Assembly (NCBI GenBank): GCA_029224185.1
Contig: CM055191.1
Span: 16,195,260 to 16,259,259, forward strand
DNA: 64,000 nt
Direction of reading: 5' to 3'
Source of the DNA: Karalla daura
Lineage: Eukaryota > Chordata > Actinopteri > Chaetodontiformes > Leiognathidae
A program made the translations under genes and the position numbers. Positions 63,397 through 64,000 of this stretch are shown here, piece by piece. Numbering within the stretch: position 1 is the stretch's first letter; each line of letters starts with the position of its first letter. The notes under the pieces are model-generated. The model was given only the letters and a program-made list of their open reading frames with translations. It ran no database searches and was not told the DNA's origin.

Positions 63397-64000
63397 GTAA
63401 CAGACAGAGAGAAAATGAGATGAAAAGAGAGAGTCACGGGTGGGTTGAATAATGAGGTAATGTAATAATGCTTGTCTTTCCTTTGTGATGACACTACTGA
63501 AACATGTCCTCACAAATGCGAAAATGTGCAAATTCGCTACAAGTAAAAATCACTGGCAAAATGCCATTTTGTCAAACTCAGGGAAATTCTGATATCAATG
63601 CAGTATAATATCTATTGTTTATTTAGCTGTGCATCTATTTATTTTATCTTGACTTTTATTCATAGAAGCAGTCCTTAAACATGCATTAACATAGTGAAAA
63701 GATTTGTCTTGAACAAACATTGCAACCATTAATTTAGAGTTTTACATAAATATATCTCCTCGTACCCTCTCTATTCTTCACACAGACTCGACAATACACA
63801 CTTTCAAACAATATCTAAGGATTTTGTCTTGTTAGTTTTCTTGTAATCTCATAGCCATAACAAACACATATCAGCCCAAATACAAATACCAGAAGACAAA
63901 GACTTCCATCACTTTCCTGTGAATGGTAGAAAGTTACACTTTTGGTTGATGTAAAAATAATTATGTCACTGGCATTTTGAGTGAGCAAGAGGTCGATCAT

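Larger units (their letters stand above)
62453..64000. other. Unique DNA, no gene seen except a candidate exon
   Basis: Apart from the AAAT tract, the GT/G15 tract and the candidate exon at 63,331, the sequence to the window edge is AT-rich and unrecognised. Confidence 0.45.

Overview
This 64 kb window looks like vertebrate, most probably ray-finned fish, nuclear DNA with almost no coding content. The grounds are AT-rich unique sequence, a very high load of long CA/GT, CT and tetranucleotide microsatellites, about ten decayed copies of a short dispersed repeat of a kind I associate with teleosts, and two fossils of an L2/CR1-type LINE reverse transcriptase. The species cannot be named from the sequence. 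There is no operon structure, no bacterial-type gene, no rRNA, no CRISPR array and no confident tRNA gene. The many short open frames are mostly translations of microsatellites, poly-pyrimidine blocks and chance.

Layout. 0-9 kb: unique DNA with a pyrimidine-rich block (1.5-1.9 kb), a purine-rich block (2.4-3.2 kb), two dispersed-repeat copies and a long GT tract at 5.7 kb. 9-14 kb: CT tracts, a good small candidate exon at 10.5 kb, a CpG-rich segment at 12.8-13.3 kb that is the best promoter or first-exon candidate, then a 290 bp compound tetranucleotide repeat. 14-25 kb: two LINE reverse-transcriptase fossils in opposite orientations (18.0 and 22.1 kb), more dispersed repeats, and at 24.9-25.2 kb on the minus strand a clear orphan exon of a sarcomeric myosin heavy chain gene. 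25-45 kb: mostly unique desert-like DNA, with a perfect DR1 nuclear-receptor motif at 34.9 kb, paired CA tracts at 36.6 kb and a ~112 bp inverted duplicate at 39.2/43.1 kb. 45-54 kb: a 160 bp CA/CACG/CA tract, a second CpG-rich segment open in several frames (47.0-47.4 kb), and a dispersed repeat carrying a 70 bp CA expansion. 54-64 kb: desert with a few repeats and two weak exon candidates at 62.0 and 63.3 kb.

No complete gene can be assembled. If a gene spans the window, only small internal exons are here, and the candidates lie on both strands, so some or all may be decoys. Best supported are the myosin exon fossil, the LINE fossils, the repeat family and the microsatellites. Exon and promoter candidates are given with low confidence because no alignment, RNA or conservation data could be consulted.
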